Origin: CAYQUC01 sp964420605
Lineage (GTDB): Bacteria > Pseudomonadota > Gammaproteobacteria > UBA6429 > Thiohalophilaceae
Assembly: GCA_964420605.1 (NCBI GenBank)
Contig: CAYQUC010000031.1
Location: forward strand, 1 to 36,631
Length of the DNA: 36,631 nt
Reading direction: 5' to 3'
Position numbers and translations under genes: made by a program. The stretch's first letter is position 1. The number at the start of each line of letters is the position of its first letter. This document shows positions 24,901 to 32,290 of this stretch, one piece after another. The notes under the pieces were generated by a model. That model searched no databases. It was not told the origin of the DNA and worked only from the letters and a program-made list of their open reading frames with translations.

Positions 24901-25069
24901 TAATCCAGGTTATACTGATATTGATATCAATTTTAGTACCTTAAATTATTTACAATTTGATTGGGACAACAATGGTACACACAACAATAACCCACCAACG
25001 GTACGTGCTACCTTTGGATCATTTCGAGGCGATGATCGCATTATATACTGGAAAGAATTATTTAACTAA
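21980..25069 (+). CDS. mshQ: MSHA biogenesis protein MshQ, with 56-residue repeats and DUF6701 end
   Basis: A 1029-residue secreted surface or tip adhesin-like protein. It has a signal peptide (about 1-25), a Cys-rich start (C54, C75, C91, C110, C116, C125), four tandem repeats with LGGLTF at residues 162, 218, 274 and 330 (exact 56-residue period), and a long Ser/Thr/Asn-rich beta part. The C-terminal half resembles the DUF6701 region of MshQ, with YVYSDDTNASC, FNLKIRAAC, RFYPDHF and the ending DDRIIYWKELFN. AAGGA at 21963-21967 precedes the ATG. The usual MshQ N-terminus is LamG-like; here it is replaced by the repeats. Confidence 0.85.
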   Translation: MAPNLKRIIVIVLMYFTLNINGHTAITITVDGSTVQPVTAYSGVPSTLDAVVTNCPSANYYYETWYYKNDGSASCSGGTPVFISQAINNSCTTNPSVNYTWPSTGQKTVCYGYYPCSGFLSYLVCILAYATNTVNTVQAFRVDVGTTTANNIFLSTRATETLGGLTFSNESIIEYNPTTNSSSLFLNGNLFSQNENISGIHMLASGNVILTTGNGATLGGLTFRDGDLVEYNPSTNTATLFFNENLFSGNADINAVYLKSNGNIILSTTAGVTLGGLTFRDGDLAEYNPNTDTATLFFNENNFSRNMDIDGVHLLDSGNILISTTITATLGGLTFSDGSIAEYNPSSNTATLYFTENLFSGGADISALSLPVSTPVIHHFEITHDATALTCEPESISIKSCSNSDCSSVLSSDVNVTLTPTGWVGGDVKTITAGTSTFELSKTTAGRYTLGVASSSPAATNPVVCVNSSAGNSSCDIEFYDTGFVYDVPNLSSCTTSSSITLSAVRLDDTTQACVPTFQNSRKTLNFWSSYSSPSSGTQQVTVNNSVSNTTIATSAPGTAIALSFNASGQATITVNYADAGQLSLSSSYTSGSLTMTGSDSFIAVPPKLYVYSDDTNASCASNDASCSAFKATGSNFNLKIRAACNDNSVTANFQLNSIAVSHSNTAPAIAQGSRAVSNFNMAAADNGEHTISTQAVTEVGVATFTATSPNYFGLTGPSGTSNYIGRFYPDHFTISTSSITNRSDISGCADNFTYLDENFQSNYNLQAQNVSNAITLNYTANFAKLSLITLPQMNYGSTNNNTNYSSRTSINSLGSFSNGVAAVTATISLARQTSTEAPLTVFSTGINPTDPDGVTLGSYNLALDGGINTHGSLGSTELRFGRGIINNAFGSEYLPLIVPWLTQYYVNATTGFNINSNDNCSALGIGLIDLLNADSNPAQGVASIAIAAGSTTATANNTPVSSGVADLSFSAPNNPGYTDIDINFSTLNYLQFDWDNNGTHNNNPPTVRATFGSFRGDDRIIYWKELFN
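22430..23092 (+). repeat. Four tandem 168-base repeats within mshQ
   Basis: Each unit encodes about 56 residues of the form TLGGLTF..GD..EYNP.T.TATLFF.ENLFS.N.DI..V.LL.SGNI.LST. The three intervals between LGGLTF copies are all 56 codons. The inner two copies are closest to each other (both LGGLTFRDGDL), pointing to a recent duplication. Confidence 0.9.
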
Positions 25070-25103
25070 AATTAAACCAACTTAGCATCCCAGCCTGGAA
25101 ATC

Positions 25104-25134
25104 GGGGTAGTCAATCCTACCTCTTTACTTTTTC
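25104..25134 (+). terminator. Intrinsic terminator after mshQ
   Basis: GGGGTAG (25104-25110) pairs with CTACCTC (25117-25123) with one G-T pair and a six-base loop, followed by TTTACTTTTT. It closes the MSHA unit. Confidence 0.75.
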
Positions 25135-25231
25135 AAACTAAGCCTTAGTGGAATTTTTTTATTAAATATAATGCCCAACAGTTTATGTTAGACGTATAAT
25201 AATTCTAATAAAGCAAGTTACGGATAATTCA

Positions 25232-26302
25232 ATGAAAAAATATATTTTAGTATTGCTATTGGGGTTGGTGACAATGGTTGGTGGTTGTGTTCCATTTGGA
25301 ATGGCTATTTTAAATGCCACTAATGCAAATCAAGTATTACACGAAGCCATTCCTATCAATAAGAATTACCAAAGCTCAGTTATCCATGTCGATACTAATA
25401 ATTTTGTTATGCCTGCATTAAAAATACATTTAACAAGTAATGAAATTTCTAAAAACACTACCTCGCAAAATAACGAATATGATGCAAAATATCGATTTCC
25501 GATTAACCTCATTATTTCAGATAAATTAAATACTAAAATACACGAATACAACGGCAAGCTCGATTGGAGTCAAGGTACAAAAACCTATGAATTAAATGCT
25601 GTTAATGCCCGTCAGGGTGAGGTTATTGTTGAGATAGATTTAGATAAAATACTCATTCCCGAGCCTGGTGATATTAAAATATCGGTTTTTGTCGGTGACG
25701 ATACATTTTACTACGCCAAACTGCAAACAGTCGATTTGTTAATATATGACAATATTCATAAACATACATCAAACATACTAACGGGTATCGCCATTATTAT
25801 CGGTGGTATAATAATCTTTATATTTGGTTTAGTAATGGTTATACTCAAACAATCCACTACGCCTAAAACAACAGTACCAGACACCATGAATAAAAATAAT
25901 GACTTAAGCCAAGATGACAATGAGAACCAAAATACGGTTGTTAACACCACCGCTAATCGTTCGTCAATTAATACCAGTGCAATGTTATGTCATTTAGCAA
26001 CCTTTGCAGGATTAATTATTCCATTCGGTGGTATCTTAGGCCCCCTTATTATGTGGCAAATAAAAAAAGATGATGCTGCCTTTATCAACCGTCATGGAAT
26101 TGCGGCTGTTAACTTTCATTTATCCATGGCTATCTACTATTTTGTTAGCTTTTTATTAGCCTTTATTATTATCGGCTTTTTCTTTTTAATAATTCTTGCC
26201 ATAACCGATTTAATTTTAACCATTATAGCCAGCATTAAAGCCAGCAATGGTGAAGAATATAAATACCCATTAACGATTCAATTTATTAAAATACCCAATT
26301 AG
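25232..26302 (+). CDS. Lipoprotein-type protein fused to a DUF4870 membrane domain
   Basis: A 356-residue protein with an unusual layout. The N-terminus looks like a lipoprotein signal with VGGC and C19. An exported soluble domain of beta character follows (about 40-175). Then a membrane helix (about 182-205), a polar Asn/Asp/Thr-rich linker (about 208-245), and a C-terminal DUF4870 (Tic20-like) domain: AMLCHLATFAGLIIPFGGILGPLIMWQIKKDD, then INRHGIAAVNFHLSM and two more helices ending EYKYPLTIQFIK. Function is unknown. A TATAAT at 25195-25200 may be its -10. The stop codon overlaps that of the convergent DUF3754 gene. Confidence 0.8.
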   Translation: MKKYILVLLLGLVTMVGGCVPFGMAILNATNANQVLHEAIPINKNYQSSVIHVDTNNFVMPALKIHLTSNEISKNTTSQNNEYDAKYRFPINLIISDKLNTKIHEYNGKLDWSQGTKTYELNAVNARQGEVIVEIDLDKILIPEPGDIKISVFVGDDTFYYAKLQTVDLLIYDNIHKHTSNILTGIAIIIGGIIIFIFGLVMVILKQSTTPKTTVPDTMNKNNDLSQDDNENQNTVVNTTANRSSINTSAMLCHLATFAGLIIPFGGILGPLIMWQIKKDDAAFINRHGIAAVNFHLSMAIYYFVSFLLAFIIIGFFFLIILAITDLILTIIASIKASNGEEYKYPLTIQFIKIPN

Positions 26303-27528
26303 TTAACTGATCGCAACTTAGAATTGCCATCAACTTTAAAAAAATTTGTCCAACGTGCATTTAATCTAATGTTTGCCTTTTCAATGGCTATCGCTATATA
26401 AAGATTATTTTGTTTTTTAATTAATTGATATTCATGCAATTTATTCAGTGCATCATCAATTTCAAAGTTGACCGTACAATTCCACTGCTGTTGAAACCAT
26501 TGTTCTATAACACTATCTAGCTGATCTTTAGTTAAACCTGATTCAGCAATCACTAAAAAATAATACGCAAGAATGACTTCTTTGCATTCTTCTTCCTCTG
26601 CCTCATCAACTAAACGATGAAAAACACCGGCATTATTGTCTAGGCTTTTAAAATACAAATTATCAGTTAACGTTTTCATAAAGCGTAGTTTTTTATTTTT
26701 AAAGACACTTAATTGTTTCCAAAGATAGCCAGCCAATGTTGCAACACCAGCAAATAAAATGAGTAATTTGGTTTTATCAATTTCTATTTCTGTAGCACTG
26801 AGCCCTAACCAATATCCTATTAAGGAAACTAATAATAGTATGGTTGCACCCAGTTTAGTGGCTATAATTATAGCGCCACTCAATGCTGCTGGTATACCGA
26901 TCATAAATTTATCGACGGTTCTCATTCTAATTTTTGTATTTGGAAATAACATTTCCAAATCGGCTTTGGGGACATTTTTAAATAACTTTAGAAACATTAA
27001 CTTCGAAGTTGATATTTCTTTTTTCTTCAAAAAAATAACAACACGGTCATAATTTATAAATGTTAGTGACTTATTAAAATAACCAAAAAATCGATGAATA
27101 GTTTCTGTTCGAGTTTGCTCTCCGCGACAATACAACAAAACCTCTGAATAATCGTTAAAATCTACCTGAAGACGAATTTTAAATAATGACTCTTCAGTAA
27201 GCGCGCGCTCCAATTCAGACTGAGCTATTTTCTCATAATTTGCTTTATTTAATATATTTTCTAATAGTTCGATTAAATTATTAGTAGTAGCACAATGAGT
27301 GTTTATTGATTGAGTATCTGCATCGGGATCAAACGGTGCATAATTGTCTTTTAATTTATTTAGCTCAGAATGAAACTCAAAATGTAGTATGCTTTGCATT
27401 AATTGATAAAACTGTTCAAATTCAGATTTTTTATCTAGAGCTAAGCTGCCTTGTGACAAACACATAGTCAGAATATCCGTTTTTCTAAACGGTATAAAAC
27501 GGGTCGCTTTGATTGGTTTGATTTTCAT
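26299..27528 (-). CDS. DUF3754 (TMEM143-like) membrane protein
   Basis: A 409-residue protein whose central and C-terminal parts match DUF3754: FKNVPKADLEMLFPNTKIRMRTVDKFMIGIPAALSGAIIIATKL, two membrane helices (about 205-255), and LYFKSLDNNAGVFHRLVDEAEEEECKEVILAYYFL. The family includes human TMEM143 and has no established biochemical role. The first 200 residues are soluble and probably cytoplasmic. It is convergent with the lipoprotein/DUF4870 gene, and their stop codons share bases 26300-26301. Confidence 0.8.
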   Translation of the reverse strand: MKIKPIKATRFIPFRKTDILTMCLSQGSLALDKKSEFEQFYQLMQSILHFEFHSELNKLKDNYAPFDPDADTQSINTHCATTNNLIELLENILNKANYEKIAQSELERALTEESLFKIRLQVDFNDYSEVLLYCRGEQTRTETIHRFFGYFNKSLTFINYDRVVIFLKKKEISTSKLMFLKLFKNVPKADLEMLFPNTKIRMRTVDKFMIGIPAALSGAIIIATKLGATILLLVSLIGYWLGLSATEIEIDKTKLLILFAGVATLAGYLWKQLSVFKNKKLRFMKTLTDNLYFKSLDNNAGVFHRLVDEAEEEECKEVILAYYFLVIAESGLTKDQLDSVIEQWFQQQWNCTVNFEIDDALNKLHEYQLIKKQNNLYIAIAIEKANIRLNARWTNFFKVDGNSKLRSVN

Positions 27529-27657
27529 GATCCATCACAATATTTTGAATTTAATACATTAAACATCAGTTCAACATCCAAACTCTCTACTTAGCACTAG
27601 TACTTTAGTAGTTGATTACCTTCACTACCGTTGTTCAGCGTGTGATAAAAATTTAGA

Positions 27658-28143
27658 TTAACTTTTAGAATGTTTATTCATGCGTTTAGTTGCATTCGAA
27701 TCGCCATTAATATTATCAATTTCGACGTAACGTCCGGCTTTTGCTAATCCAAAGGCCGGCATATTGGTATAAATAGCTTCAAATTGACCTGGCTCTATTT
27801 GATAGGTTTCGTGCCAGACTCCAACATTAGCACTGGATAAAATATTTAAATTAAAATAAGTCCAAATTGGCATGTGTGATTTAGACATATTTTTGGCATA
27901 GTTTTCTAGTGATTTAAAATCATCCCAGTATTGCACCATGAGAATATTTCGTCCATACCACATATTACCCGTAATAAATCCAGCAACGTGTTGCTTACGT
28001 AACTCGTTTAATAGTTTCGGCATGGTGTACACCAAACGCCACCATTGATGAATTTTCCAAAAATTATTAATTCTTAGACCAATTAAGAAGACGACTTTTG
28101 GCTTGTCGAGTTCAACGGTCATACGGCTTGGTGCTATGCTCAT
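27658..28143 (-). CDS. DUF4188 family protein (dimeric alpha-beta barrel, monooxygenase-like)
   Basis: A 161-residue protein of the DUF4188 family, related in fold to small antibiotic-monooxygenase-like (ABM) proteins. Typical segments are VVFLIGLRINNFWKIHQWWRLVYTMPKLLNEL, HVAGFITGNMWYGRNILMVQYWDDFKSLENYAKNMSKSHMPIW and GVWHETYQIEPGQFEAIYTNMPAFGLAKAGR. Substrate and reaction are unknown. ATG at 28143 is used; an internal ATG at 28122 is possible. It is divergent from a small lipoprotein gene across a palindrome at 28167-28192. Confidence 0.8.
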   Translation of the reverse strand: MSIAPSRMTVELDKPKVVFLIGLRINNFWKIHQWWRLVYTMPKLLNELRKQHVAGFITGNMWYGRNILMVQYWDDFKSLENYAKNMSKSHMPIWTYFNLNILSSANVGVWHETYQIEPGQFEAIYTNMPAFGLAKAGRYVEIDNINGDSNATKRMNKHSKS

Positions 28144-28166
28144 TTTAAGGTTCTGCTTACTACGGT

Positions 28167-28192
28167 TATTCTGTTAAGATAGCTACAGAATA
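28167..28192. promoter_or_regulatory. 26-base inverted repeat between divergent genes, candidate operator
   Basis: TATTCTGT (28167-28174), ten bases, ACAGAATA (28185-28192): eight-base perfect arms. It lies 24 bases from the DUF4188 start and 33 bases from the lipoprotein start, suitable for controlling both by a dimeric repressor. Confidence 0.45.
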
Positions 28193-28225
28193 CTCTTTAT
28201 TACTCAAAAGCAACATACCCACTCT

Positions 28226-28687
28226 ATGAAAATACACAATTTCACACTGTATGCCATTTTAACCTTTGCAAGCATGTACTTAGTGGCCTGTACTGATACA
28301 CCTAGAGCCACACAATTTCAACAGGCGGTACAACAATTTGTCGCTAATGATGAATATAAAAGTATATTTTTGATCCGTAACATTAAAAAAATTAACGGTT
28401 ATATGCTTGATGACTTTTATCATGCTGAGATGGAGTATGAACGTTTATTTTTAGTCGATATTGATGATGCAATAGCTATGCTGTCTCAAGACGTACGCTC
28501 TAAAAAGAGCAATGACTTGTTCGATGAATTGAGTAAAGGCTTATACTCTTTGGCCAGCCAATCGGGTTTACTGAAGGCGGGTCTAGTTGAGCAATATGGT
28601 GAGTTCAAACAAGGTGATGCAATCAAAGAGAAAATAACACTGCAATTTTTAAAAACTGAACAAGGTTGGCGACTTTACAATAAATAA
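28226..28687 (+). CDS. Small putative lipoprotein
   Basis: A 153-residue protein with a lipoprotein signal: hydrophobic stretch and LVAC with C22, followed by TDTP (Thr at +2, expected to go to the outer membrane). The mature part is mostly helical at first, then beta, ending LQFLKTEQGWRLYNK, reminiscent of small DUF4440/SnoaL-like or NTF2-like folds, but I do not recognise a family. Function is unknown. Confidence 0.6.
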   Translation: MKIHNFTLYAILTFASMYLVACTDTPRATQFQQAVQQFVANDEYKSIFLIRNIKKINGYMLDDFYHAEMEYERLFLVDIDDAIAMLSQDVRSKKSNDLFDELSKGLYSLASQSGLLKAGLVEQYGEFKQGDAIKEKITLQFLKTEQGWRLYNK

Positions 28688-28799
28688 ATTATATTTATGT
28701 AAAAAATTTCTAATCTTGCTTCTTAACGTTAACTCATTCTGCGCACTCCAATATACATGCTACATTATTATACGAAGTATCTTTTAAAGACAAGACTAT

Positions 28800-28832
28800 A
28801 ATTGCCCTGCATTTTTAGTTCATCAGGCAATT
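28800..28832. terminator. Possible shared terminator between convergent genes
   Basis: AATTGCC(C)TG (28800-28809) pairs with CAGGCAATT (28824-28832) with one bulged base and a 14-base loop. The T tail is poor on both strands, so the call is weak, but its position between two convergent genes fits. Confidence 0.35.
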
Positions 28833-28865
28833 CTTCGTTACTAACGTGTCGGATGAACAATCAGA

Positions 28866-29393
28866 TTAATTAGAAGTCTGTAATACAAAACTTGCTTGCC
28901 CAAAATAATTTTCTGAATGTGCTTTAATTTCAGTTACTACTGTTTGGAGGCTTGCTTTTAATAATTTTAAACCATTTGACAAGTGTTTCGATGTTAACGT
29001 TAAACTTGATAGCGGCTTATCCGAAGCAAATACCCACACCGTTTCTTTACCATAGGGTGCTTGGATAGTAAACCGATAGGGTGCAGCACCATTTGGTACG
29101 GCTATAAATAAATTTGCTTTGTACAAGGTATCTGGTTGTTTTTTGTTGGGAAGTAGTTGAATCAATTTTTTATCGGCTGTTTGATAAATAACGATAAGAT
29201 GAGCATCTACCTCTAGGTTAATTAAAAATTTTAAAACATCTCCTTTCGAAAAAGATTGTTTGTCTCCTAAGTGTGATGTAATTTCAACATTAATTTGTTT
29301 TAAACTTTTATTTTTTTCGTTAGCATTTGCATTAAAATTCAATAATAACAACACTATAATAGCGTAACAATTAAGGGTATTTTTTAATAACAT
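28866..29393 (-). CDS. Exported DUF4384 domain protein
   Basis: A 175-residue protein with a signal peptide (hydrophobic 11-20, cut after about ANA at residue 24) and one DUF4384 domain. Motifs are FSKGDVLKFLINLEVDAHLIVIYQTADKKLIQLLPNKKQ and YRFTIQAPYGKETVWVFASDKPL. DUF4384 commonly occurs fused to, or next to, caspase-like or serine/threonine kinase domains in bacteria, and here it is the last gene of an operon with a caspase-like protease. It starts six bases after the barrel gene ends. Its role is unknown; it may be an envelope ligand-binding or adaptor domain. Confidence 0.82.
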   Translation of the reverse strand: MLLKNTLNCYAIIVLLLLNFNANANEKNKSLKQINVEITSHLGDKQSFSKGDVLKFLINLEVDAHLIVIYQTADKKLIQLLPNKKQPDTLYKANLFIAVPNGAAPYRFTIQAPYGKETVWVFASDKPLSSLTLTSKHLSNGLKLLKASLQTVVTEIKAHSENYFGQASFVLQTSN

Positions 29394-29399
29394 AATAGC

Positions 29400-30134
29400 T
29401 TACAAGCTGAATAAATAATTATAACCGACAAATAGTCCACCAAAATTGTGAGTTTGGCTATCACCATTATTAAATGTATATTTTTGAGCCTGATTTTTAA
29501 ATCCTATATTAAATCGATGAGAATCAGATAATCGATAGATACCACCAAACTCTAACGCTGCACTATTGGCGCTACCAACAACACTAGCATTTACTTTTAA
29601 ATCACCTTTACCTACAAAACCAAAGGTTCCATATAACGACCAGCTTTTATTTAACTGCCATGCTCCTGCAACCCCAACACCGATTCCTGAAAAATTTTGT
29701 TTATAATTATTTTTATCAAATTTATTTTGAACACTTTTAATATCAACAAATAATGATATATTATCCCAAAAATAATAGCCTGCAATTAAATCAACTTCTG
29801 AACGCTGTATATTCACATTGGTCACTGGAGTAGAAGTACTGGCAGTCACTTGATCTGGGCCATTACCAACAAAATTATAGCTTCCACCTTGTAAACTCAA
29901 ACCTGCATAATATCGATCTTTTTGCAAACCAACATTCCATGCAAACTGACCACCGGCATTTCGTTCAAAATCAGTTCCGGCATCGGTATTACTGCCTTTC
30001 CAGTTGGATGACAATAATTTTAAACCAAGACTAATATTGATAGTATCATCTGCCTGAACAGCCATTGCGGAACAAGCAAAAGACATCAGTACTAAATAGA
30101 GTGTTATGTTACTGCGACTATTTAATTTCATCAT
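29400..30134 (-). CDS. Outer-membrane beta-barrel protein of the caspase operon
   Basis: A 244-residue protein with a signal peptide (cut after about AVQA, residue 28) and repeated amphipathic beta strands: INISLGLKLLSSNW, FAWNVGLQKDRYYAGLSLQGGSYNF, VDLIAGYYFWDNISLFVDIKSVQ and so on, ending FGGLFVGYNYLFSL. About eight to ten strands fit a small barrel. No transport family is recognised. It lies between the caspase-like gene and the DUF4384 gene (gap six bases), so it may be the surface component of the same system. Confidence 0.72.
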   Translation of the reverse strand: MMKLNSRSNITLYLVLMSFACSAMAVQADDTINISLGLKLLSSNWKGSNTDAGTDFERNAGGQFAWNVGLQKDRYYAGLSLQGGSYNFVGNGPDQVTASTSTPVTNVNIQRSEVDLIAGYYFWDNISLFVDIKSVQNKFDKNNYKQNFSGIGVGVAGAWQLNKSWSLYGTFGFVGKGDLKVNASVVGSANSAALEFGGIYRLSDSHRFNIGFKNQAQKYTFNNGDSQTHNFGGLFVGYNYLFSL

Positions 30135-30160
30135 TTCAATTCCGTTATTATCCTATATTT

Positions 30161-31210
30161 CTAGAGCGTGGGTATTGGTCTAAATTCACGCTTCGATTTC
30201 TGTTCAACCGTATTCGATTTTTTGCCTGTTACGTAATTTTTAGTTTTTGTTTTTTTCGTGTCATCATCGATAATATTAACCTTGACGCGTACTTTTTCTT
30301 TTGGAACACCGCTCACCTTTACATCTAATTTAATAAATACAAACTCACCAAGCTCATCTCCGGCTCCCTGCAATACGCCACTTTCTGGCACTTGATCAAC
30401 ATTGTTAGCAACTGCTTTTGAAACGTTACTCGACAATTCACTTAAGGTTAATAGCGATTGATCGTTATTTTTTAATTCACTCAGAAGAAAATAACTAAAT
30501 GGAGAATGTCCTGATTTTCTATAATCATCATCAACGTATTCAACACCACCAGCTGACATTATTTGGACACTTCTTTTATTTAATACCTTTTTATAATATT
30601 TTTCATTTTTCAGCTCGCTTTTAATGCCTCGATTACCACGACGTAATAACGTACCACTAAAACACGAATCCGAAATTAATAAACTATGTTTGGCTCTTGA
30701 CGCAATCACTGTCATTTCATCACGTATGGTTGAATTTCGTAAAAATGTTGTTTGGTCTACGCCATTGGCATCACTTGGAACCCAATAACCTTTTTGACTG
30801 TCATTATCAATGTAACCATGCCCTGCGTAATATACCAAAACATGATCATTGTTTAATACTCTTTTTGATAATGCTTCGAGTTCAATTAAAACATCACGTC
30901 TTGTGGCATTTTCTAATAATTTAACATCACTAAAACCATAGTTTTTAGTGAGTACTTTTTGTAATTCACGTGCATCAGTTACCGCTGTTTTTAGTGAAGG
31001 CCATTTGCCTTTTTTGTCTTGATAAATATTATTACCGATAATTAATGCTCGATAAATTCCCTTGGTCATTTTCGATTGCGTATTAGCAGCAACCGATTCC
31101 ATATTGATGCCTCGAGATTGAGCAGAGGCCGTAGTGTTCAATGCCAACAATAGTATCGGTATTATGAATACTATCAATTTAGCCGTTATCTTATTTTCAG
31201 TTACTTTCAT
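30161..31210 (-). CDS. Exported caspase-like (peptidase C14) protease
   Basis: A 349-residue protein with a signal peptide (cut after about ASA, residue 30) and one p20-like caspase/orthocaspase domain (about 50-245). The catalytic dyad is present: H131 in VYYAGHG and C183 in LISDSCFSG, with D181 in the S1-pocket position. IGNNIYQ begins the fold and GHSPFSYFLL closes it. After about residue 290 there is a basic, Lys/Thr-rich tail (KTKTKNYVTGKKSNTVEQKSKR). Bacterial orthocaspases typically cut after Arg or Lys. Export is unusual, since most studied members are cytosolic. It is fourth in a six-gene operon, 18 bases after the anti-sigma-like gene. Substrate is unknown. Confidence 0.9.
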   Translation of the reverse strand: MKVTENKITAKLIVFIIPILLLALNTTASAQSRGINMESVAANTQSKMTKGIYRALIIGNNIYQDKKGKWPSLKTAVTDARELQKVLTKNYGFSDVKLLENATRRDVLIELEALSKRVLNNDHVLVYYAGHGYIDNDSQKGYWVPSDANGVDQTTFLRNSTIRDEMTVIASRAKHSLLISDSCFSGTLLRRGNRGIKSELKNEKYYKKVLNKRSVQIMSAGGVEYVDDDYRKSGHSPFSYFLLSELKNNDQSLLTLSELSSNVSKAVANNVDQVPESGVLQGAGDELGEFVFIKLDVKVSGVPKEKVRVKVNIIDDDTKKTKTKNYVTGKKSNTVEQKSKREFRPIPTL

Positions 31211-31228
31211 AATTTAGCTCTTTTCTAT

Positions 31229-32185
31229 TTATTGACTAACAAATCCACCGGTTGCATAAAACGATTCATTATCCGACGTTTCACCTGTTAATATCCATTG
31301 ATAACGTCGATTATTTAGTAACGCTATATCCTTGAAAGTGACACTATTACTCGATAGCTTTTTTTCTGCTATTACAACTGTTTGTTTATTATCGATTTTT
31401 TTAATTATAATAAAATACGATAGTGCATTTTTTATTTTTGGCCATGTAATATTTAAAGAAGCATTATCGTTAAAAATAATACTGACCTTATCGAATGCAA
31501 TGGTTTTTTTACGTGCATTGCTAAAAAAACCAATACCAGGCTGATTATTTTTAGCGCTAAATTGAATCACAGCATTATCTTGATAACTTGCAATTTTAAC
31601 CTTGTTGTTGTCTGTTTGAAATTGAACATTAAACATTAGCAGTAATAACACACTTGCAAAACCTGTCACGGGAAGCATTAGCCAAGCTGGGGTTGGTTGA
31701 ATAAAAAGTTTTTTTATTGACGAAAATAAATTAAACGTATTGTTCTGTTGCGTTGCTTTTACTTTGGATACCAGTGTGTTTGTTTCAGACTTTGGTATTT
31801 GGCGTTTCATTGCAGATTGATGGCTAGCATAATGTAATGCGGCCTTTAACGCCTGTGGTTCATCTTGTAATAACTTCGCAATATTCTGTTGTTGTTTACC
31901 ATGCAACTTGTCATCCACATAATCTTCGATATCACCATCAGACAGTGCCGTAGTAACACCCTTTGATTTCGATTGTGCTAAACCCAATACGGTATGCTGT
32001 TGAATAAATTCAGATGATTTTAATGTTGTTTGTAATTGCGATATCTCACTGGCTTTGATTCGACAATCACTGCAACTGGCAAGGTGTAGTACAATTTCTT
32101 GATATTCAGATGCATCAGGATTATCAACAAATCCAAGGATATTTTCCCACTCGGGATGGCTATTGAGTTGTGTGTCATTGTTCAT
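31229..32185 (-). CDS. Membrane anti-sigma-like protein with zf-HC2 motif
   Basis: A 318-residue single-pass membrane protein. The N-terminal cytoplasmic part holds the zinc anti-sigma motif H34-x3-C38-x2-C41 (HLASCSDC). A second helical unit (about 80-125, LSDGDIEDYVDDKLHGKQQQNIAKLLQDEP) looks like an anti-sigma repeat without the zinc ligands. One membrane helix (about 167-187) is followed by a periplasmic beta domain (about 195-318) that resembles an FN3/Ig-like sandwich (LNITWPKIKNALSYFIII...RRYQWILTG). It follows the sigma-like gene by 105 bases and precedes the caspase-like gene by 18. Role inferred: holds the sigma-like factor until an envelope signal arrives. Confidence 0.82.
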   Translation of the reverse strand: MNNDTQLNSHPEWENILGFVDNPDASEYQEIVLHLASCSDCRIKASEISQLQTTLKSSEFIQQHTVLGLAQSKSKGVTTALSDGDIEDYVDDKLHGKQQQNIAKLLQDEPQALKAALHYASHQSAMKRQIPKSETNTLVSKVKATQQNNTFNLFSSIKKLFIQPTPAWLMLPVTGFASVLLLLMFNVQFQTDNNKVKIASYQDNAVIQFSAKNNQPGIGFFSNARKKTIAFDKVSIIFNDNASLNITWPKIKNALSYFIIIKKIDNKQTVVIAEKKLSSNSVTFKDIALLNNRRYQWILTGETSDNESFYATGGFVSQ

Positions 32186-32290
32186 TTTTTTACTCAGCTT
32201 AATTCTCTATTACTATTGATAAGACAGTGAATTGTCTAATATTTGAAAAATTTTTAGTGTTATTGGCCTATCAAAATTATTAAATAATGG

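Noticed and set aside
30161..31210. Craspase (TPR-CHAT) or another CRISPR-linked protease
   Set aside because: No Cas genes or CRISPR repeats are present, and the protein has a signal peptide and is not fused to TPRs.
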